Positions 6,050-9,212 of a stretch of DNA of 9,212 bases are shown here, in pieces (positions within the stretch are counted from its first letter, which is position 1; every line of letters starts with the position of its first letter). Under the pieces are notes generated by a model. That model did not search any database. It had not been told where the DNA came from and saw only the letters and a list, made by a program, of their open reading frames with translations. The DNA lies in assembly GCA_002770955.1 (NCBI GenBank), contig PCUH01000097.1, forward strand, positions 1 through 9,212, given 5' to 3'. The translations under genes were made by a program, and so were the position numbers. Origin of the DNA: Flavobacteriales bacterium CG18_big_fil_WC_8_21_14_2_50_32_9 (GTDB lineage Bacteria; Bacteroidota; Bacteroidia; Flavobacteriales_E; Vicingaceae).

Positions 6050-6291
6050 GGGATTAACCGCTTTGCATCCCACAGCCCTTCGCACATTCATACAATTTGC
6101 TTCGCTTTTGCATGAATAAAGCGGGTTAACTATTGAATACGAATTTTAATAAGAGGTATAAATTATCAAAATATGCTTGTCCGTTTTGTTACCTAATAAA
6201 TAGTGCCTCTATGCAACATCAATACAACAATAGTTTTAAACCCTTGTTGAGTAGTGGCAAAATGTACCGAACTATAAATAAGTAAACCTTG

Positions 6292-6319
6292 AAAGGAAAA
6301 CTTAATACGTTTGTCCTTT
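6292..6319. repeat. Small hairpin downstream of the response-regulator gene
   Basis: AAAGGAAAAC (6292-6301) pairs with GTTTGTCCTTT (6309-6319) with one bulged base and a seven-base loop. It lies 136 bases beyond the response-regulator stop and lacks a clear T-run on the minus strand, so a terminator role is uncertain. Confidence 0.35.
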
Positions 6320-6454
6320 TACAACCTATAATAAGTTCTTCATTTTAAAAATGTTAAAAATAATTAGGTACTGTTGCGGACAATCATATATCAAAAACAT
6401 TGCGTCTAAGCGACTTTGCAAGAAACAAAAAATACCTGAATAGTAACAAAATCA

Positions 6455-7150
6455 CTAAACATGAACAACAAACCTGAACCCTTTTCCATGAACATTGATG
6501 ATTTCTATGTTTTCATCTTTGTTGAGGTGTTTTCTGAGTTTAGCAATATAAACATCCATACTTCGGGCGTTAAAATAGTTATCATCTTCCCAAATGGCTT
6601 TAAGTGCGTGTGTTCTATCTAGCACTTTATTTTCGTTTAAACAAAGTAACCTTAATAAATCACTTTCTTTTGAAGTAAGTTTTACAAACTCACCTTGATG
6701 AGTTAAATGTCTTTTTTGATAATCAAAAGTGTAGTTACCAATGGTGAAAAATGTTTCATGTTGAGCTTCTACTTCGTCTATTGTCCGTCTGAGTACGGCA
6801 CTAATTCGAGCTAATAATTCTTCCATGCTAAATGGCTTGGAAATATAATCATCGGCTCCAACCTCAAATCCTTTCAACGTATCTTCTTTCATGGATTTAG
6901 CAGTTAAAAAAATAATAGGTATGGAAGTGTTTATTTTTCTAATTTCTTTGGCGGTAGTAAAACCATCTTTTACAGGCATCATCACATCTAATAAACATAA
7001 ATGATAATTTCCTTTAATAAAAAACGAATATGCTTCTTCGCCATTGCTAGCTAGAGTAACTTCATAGCCTTTTGCTTTTAAGAAATCGGACAATAAATTA
7101 CCTAAGTTGGTATCGTCTTCGGCTAATAATAATTTAATTTTTTCTGACAT
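6455..7150 (-). CDS. OmpR/PhoB-family response regulator
   Basis: The 231-residue cytoplasmic transcription regulator has a receiver domain (about 4-120) with acidic pocket residues E11 and D12, phospho-acceptor D55 in LLDVMMP, T83 in FLTAK and K105 in ISKPF. A winged-helix DNA-binding domain follows (about 133-229). It includes LTSKESDLLRLL (158-169), a recognition-helix region RSMDVYIAKLRKHL (196-209) and the C-terminal hairpin INVHGKGFRF. All residues needed for phosphorylation-dependent control are present. It follows the histidine kinase gene by 18 bases and is surely its partner. It resembles the RprY-type regulators of Bacteroides, but the target genes cannot be read from the sequence. 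A likely autoregulatory site lies upstream of the kinase gene at 8804-8840. Confidence 0.93.
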   Translation of the reverse strand: MSEKIKLLLAEDDTNLGNLLSDFLKAKGYEVTLASNGEEAYSFFIKGNYHLCLLDVMMPVKDGFTTAKEIRKINTSIPIIFLTAKSMKEDTLKGFEVGADDYISKPFSMEELLARISAVLRRTIDEVEAQHETFFTIGNYTFDYQKRHLTHQGEFVKLTSKESDLLRLLCLNENKVLDRTHALKAIWEDDNYFNARSMDVYIAKLRKHLNKDENIEIINVHGKGFRFVVHV

Positions 7151-7168
7151 AATTTTAATTTTATAGTT

Positions 7169-8761
7169 TTAGTTGCTATCAAATGGAAGGTAAATTTGAA
7201 ATGTTGTTCCTTTTCCTAATTCACTGATTACTTTTATCTCCCCTTGGTGTTTGTCAACAATGGCTTTTACATAGTTTAATCCTAATCCAAATCCTTTCAC
7301 ATTGTGTATGTCGCCTGTTGGGACTCGATAGAATTTCTCAAATATTTTAGTGAGATTTTCTTTTTTTATTCCTACTCCGTTATCAGCTATGGATAAAACA
7401 ATTCCATCTCTACTGTTTGCTGTAGAAACGGTAATTTCTGGTTTATTGGGAGAATATTTATTAGCATTGTCCAATAGGTTATAAACTAAATTAATTATAT
7501 GAACTTTATCTGCTTTTAATAGGGTGTTTGTTGCGTTTAATTTCTGCTGTATCTTACCATTTTTGCTTGTGATTTGAATAGTAATGTTGTCAATAACATT
7601 TTTAAGAATTTCATGAAAATCGAAATTTTCTTTATTGAGTTTTAAGTCTGTTTTATCCCAAGTAGCACTTTTCAGCACACGTTCTACTAAAACACCTAAT
7701 CGCTTATTTTCTTGATGAATCATTCCTACATAATTGTGCTTTATTTTATCGTCAGCACAAATATCCTTATCGTTTAATGCTTCGCAAGCTAAGGATATGG
7801 TTGAAATAGGTGTTTTCAATTCGTGTGTCATGTTGTTAATGAAATCGTTTTTAATTTCAGACAGCTTTTTTTGTTTAAAAATGGTTTGAATGGTAAATGT
7901 AAACGCCCATATAATTATTAAAAGTAACACGATAGAAGAAAGCAACATCATCCACATCGATTTTAATAAAAAACCTGTTTTGTGAGGAAAGAAAATGCTT
8001 AAGAAATGAGGTGTATCAAAAACATCGTTAGGGAAAAGTTGAGCCCAATAGCCTGACATTCTAATGTTGTGTGTGTTTTTCAATGTATCGTCTCGCAACA
8101 CATCATTACCATCATAATCAAAAATACCAAACACAAATTCTGTTTTAATGCCTCGATTAGCTAGTTCTTCTTTGATAAGAGAATCTATAGCAATATTTTC
8201 AACACGCTCTTTAATCTCTCTAAATCGATTCATTTCATATAAACTTTCTAATATTTCATCAATTAATATGGATTTTTCATTTTCCTTGTAGTTATAAATA
8301 GAATCGCTATAGGAATTTTCTATATTGAAATTATTTTTGCTTCCCATACTAAATTGAAAACCAAATTGTCCTTTATCCGAAACCGATTGTATGGATTTTT
8401 GATAAAGCACTTGGTCGGATTGTTTTTGTTGGCGTTCACTAATTTTATATTTCACACCATTTTCCTCAAAAACTGTAGATGTGTCATAAGAAGTTTCGTT
8501 TTTGGTGTTAAATGATTCTCTGATAGTATTGGCTCTTTTTTTAAATATAGCCTGTCCATGTTGGTGCTTTTTAACACGGTTAATTGTTTCTAGCTTTTCA
8601 ATTTTCTGAGCAACCGCAATTAAGGAATTGGTTACATCATTTCTAAAACCATCTTCTTTTAGAGTAATGGCACTATTTATCCAATAAATTTGTATGGCAA
8701 CTAGTCCAATTAAAGCGGAAGTAATTAATCCTATTAGTATATAAATGTATTTGCGTTTCAT
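7169..8761 (-). CDS. Membrane sensor histidine kinase, partner of the OmpR-type regulator
   Basis: The 530-residue inner-membrane kinase has transmembrane helices at about 6-28 and 268-291. They enclose a large periplasmic sensor region of about 238 residues with no family I can name, rich in Asn/Ser/Tyr around 140-160. The cytoplasmic part starts with a HisKA domain carrying the phospho-acceptor H313 in MTHELKTPIS. The ATPase domain shows the N box NLLDNANKYSP (428-438), the G1 box ADNGVGI (459-465), the F box EKFYRVP (475-481) and the G2 box GFGLGL (490-495). No HAMP domain is evident between TM2 and HisKA, where the linker is only about 20 residues. The signal is unknown. The architecture matches the RprX-like kinases of Bacteroidota. 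It is the first gene of a two-gene operon with the regulator. Confidence 0.93.
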   Translation of the reverse strand: MKRKYIYILIGLITSALIGLVAIQIYWINSAITLKEDGFRNDVTNSLIAVAQKIEKLETINRVKKHQHGQAIFKKRANTIRESFNTKNETSYDTSTVFEENGVKYKISERQQKQSDQVLYQKSIQSVSDKGQFGFQFSMGSKNNFNIENSYSDSIYNYKENEKSILIDEILESLYEMNRFREIKERVENIAIDSLIKEELANRGIKTEFVFGIFDYDGNDVLRDDTLKNTHNIRMSGYWAQLFPNDVFDTPHFLSIFFPHKTGFLLKSMWMMLLSSIVLLLIIIWAFTFTIQTIFKQKKLSEIKNDFINNMTHELKTPISTISLACEALNDKDICADDKIKHNYVGMIHQENKRLGVLVERVLKSATWDKTDLKLNKENFDFHEILKNVIDNITIQITSKNGKIQQKLNATNTLLKADKVHIINLVYNLLDNANKYSPNKPEITVSTANSRDGIVLSIADNGVGIKKENLTKIFEKFYRVPTGDIHNVKGFGLGLNYVKAIVDKHQGEIKVISELGKGTTFQIYLPFDSN

Positions 8762-8769
8762 TCTTAAAA

Positions 8770-8777
8770 CAAAATTA
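8770..8777 (-). promoter_or_regulatory. Candidate -7 element for the two-component operon
   Basis: The minus strand reads TAATTTTG, matching TAnnTTTG, ending nine bases before the kinase ATG. Transcription would start only a few bases before the start codon, giving a nearly leaderless message. There is no TTG at the -33 position near 8797; instead the TTAAC repeat array begins just beyond it. Confidence 0.35.
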
Positions 8778-8803
8778 CGGCTAATGTATCTACATCCTTG
8801 AAG

Positions 8804-8840
8804 TTTAACAGTTTTTAACTTTTGTTAACGTAGCTTTAAC
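8804..8840. promoter_or_regulatory. Four TTAAC direct repeats at helical-turn spacing (candidate response-regulator binding sites)
   Basis: TTTAAC occurs at 8804-8809, 8814-8819 and 8835-8840 and GTTAAC at 8824-8829, giving intervals of 10, 10 and 11 bases on the same strand. OmpR/PhoB-family regulators typically bind head-to-tail half-sites at this spacing, and the B. subtilis PhoP half-site (TTAACA-like) is similar. The array sits 43-79 bases upstream of the kinase ATG, where an activator of a promoter lacking a -33 box would be expected. Assignment to the regulator encoded here is inference. Confidence 0.5.
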
Positions 8841-9110
8841 ATGGATAGGTTTAGTTGAGATGTAGTTTTGTGGTGTTCTTTTTATTGAAGTTGATTAACG
8901 TCCAAATTATAAATTAAAAAATGTTTCTTTTTCCACACTACTTTGTTATTTTTTCTAACCATAGCTACGGCTATGTTTCTCAAAAATGCCTTGTATTGAA
9001 AAAAAATAATTCATTTTCATTCTTATACTAGGATGTTAAACAACTTCAGTTAAAGTGTTAATAAAAAGAATTCTCACCAAAAACATTCCCTCCTGTTTAG
9101 TTAGTGCAAA

Positions 9111-9142
9111 AAAAAATCTCCTATGAAGTTAGGAGATTTTTT
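9111..9142 (-). terminator. Intrinsic terminator for the right-edge gene
   Basis: AAAAAATCTCCTA (9111-9123) and TAGGAGATTTTTT (9130-9142) form a perfect 13-bp stem with a six-base loop. On the minus strand the stem is followed by a run of about nine T, and it lies 23 bases after the stop of the right-edge gene. The A/T tracts on both sides could also make it work on the plus strand. Confidence 0.85.
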
Positions 9143-9165
9143 GGTTATAAAAAGATAAAGTTTTT

Positions 9166-9212
9166 TTACTCCGCCAACACAATAATTTTATTGTTGCTTA
9201 CCTCAACAACTC
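9166..9212 (-). CDS. C-terminal end of an unidentified gene (runs off the right edge)
   Basis: On the minus strand the open frame entering at 9212 reads VVEVSNNKIIVLAE and stops at TAA (9168-9166). It is too short to assign to a family. Support for it being real comes from its sensible amino-acid composition and from the strong terminator placed 23 bases downstream of the stop. It marks the end of a separate transcription unit before the two-component operon. Confidence 0.5.
   Translation of the reverse strand, partial: VVEVSNNKIIVLAE

Larger units (their letters stand above)
5918..6130. repeat. 213-base complex inverted-repeat element (REP-like)
   Basis: The segment is bounded by GTTAACCC (5918-5925) and its exact inverse GGGTTAAC (6123-6130). 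Inside are a near-perfect long hairpin (5981-6030), an 18-bp perfect palindrome (6032-6049), GAAGGG/CCCTTC (6047-6052 and 6076-6081), a competing GGGAT/ATCCC (6050-6054 and 6067-6071) and ATTCAT/ATGAAT (6086-6091 and 6112-6117). It is visibly richer in G and C than the sequence around it. Multi-hairpin intergenic elements of this kind are dispersed in many Bacteroidota genomes and some are mobilised by REP-associated tyrosine (RAYT) transposases. No transposase lies here, so it would be a non-autonomous copy or a structured RNA. Confidence 0.55.
5735..6454. other. Gene-free interval of 720 bases with structured repeats
   Basis: No convincing gene was found on either strand; the longest frames are short and lack family resemblance. 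The left part (5735-5860) is the AT-rich ferritin leader. A degenerate GACGtaaAGatGCAA segment (5861-5885) and an inverted relative (6399-6423) bracket the interval. Between them lies the hairpin-rich segment 5918-6130. From 6131 to 6398 I see only one small hairpin (6292-6319). The interval separates the response-regulator gene from ferritin. Confidence 0.6.
8762..9110. other. Gene-free regulatory interval upstream of the two-component operon
   Basis: Apart from the repeat array and -7 candidate, the interval holds a 6-bp stem-loop CATAGC-TACG-GCTATG (8960-8975). That stem-loop is part of a 17-base segment (8957-8973) nearly repeated in inverted form at 793-809. Less regular GTTAA motifs occur at 9035, 9049 and 9057. 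Short frames of 21-36 codons cross this dispersed repeat and look non-coding. Confidence 0.55.

Noticed and set aside
5918..6130. CRISPR array or tRNA-like structure in the hairpin-rich gap
   Set aside because: There are no regularly spaced direct repeats, and no acceptor stem or T-arm sequence; the repeats are inverted and of differing sequence.
6211..6285. 24-codon plus-strand frame (MQHQYNNSFK...), extendable upstream through a CPFC segment without a start
   Set aside because: Too short, no ribosome-binding site, no recognisable family; the CxxC pattern is probably chance.
8921..9031. 36-codon plus-strand frame and a 21-codon minus-strand frame (8955-9020)
   Set aside because: Both cross the dispersed AGCCGTAGCTATGG repeat and have no signal of coding use; likely intergenic repeat sequence.

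Overview
The window looks like chromosomal DNA from a member of the Bacteroidota, most likely a flavobacterium-like marine or freshwater lineage. Four things point there: low GC throughout, ribosome-binding regions without clear Shine-Dalgarno sequences, TAnnTTTG-type -7 promoter elements, and a left-edge secreted protein of the 'INYQAVARD' family with a collagen-like GPQG stretch that is typical of this phylum. All supported genes lie on the minus strand, so the biological order runs from the right end to the left end.

From right to left: (1) the last 14 codons of an unidentified gene (9166-9212), followed by a strong intrinsic terminator (9111-9142). (2) A regulatory gap with four TTAAC-type repeats at one-helical-turn spacing, then a histidine kinase / OmpR-type response regulator operon (8761 to 6455). 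(3) A 720-base gene-free stretch holding a complex set of inverted repeats (about 5918-6130) that resembles a REP-like element, flanked by degenerate GACGcaaAG-type repeats. (4) A ferritin gene (5219-5734). (5) Two tandem small genes (4727-5095 and 4323-4643) for paralogous, secreted, strongly basic, probably disordered proteins of no family I recognise. A 12-bp inverted repeat between them overlaps the ribosome-binding region of the second gene. (6) A three-gene unit (4130 to 881) with a YfiR-like periplasmic protein, an exported TPR-like protein, and a membrane HAMP/PP2C (SpoIIE-type) phosphatase. (7) A gap with an 18-bp terminal inverted repeat element (762-879) and a good Bacteroidota promoter (635-665). 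(8) The 5' part of the collagen-like secreted protein gene (1-468), which runs off the left edge.

The functional themes are envelope sensing and signal transduction (two-component system; YfiR/TPR/phosphatase module) and iron storage. The two most interesting candidates for undescribed biology are the YfiR-TPR-SpoIIE phosphatase unit and the pair of basic secreted paralogues. In the first, a periplasmic inhibitor of the kind known from YfiR-YfiN would control a Ser/Thr phosphatase instead of a diguanylate cyclase. In the second, one protein is a predicted lipoprotein and the other a predicted soluble exported protein, and they share a KKGPNVE-x-DNG core. No transposase, CRISPR array, tRNA or rRNA was seen.
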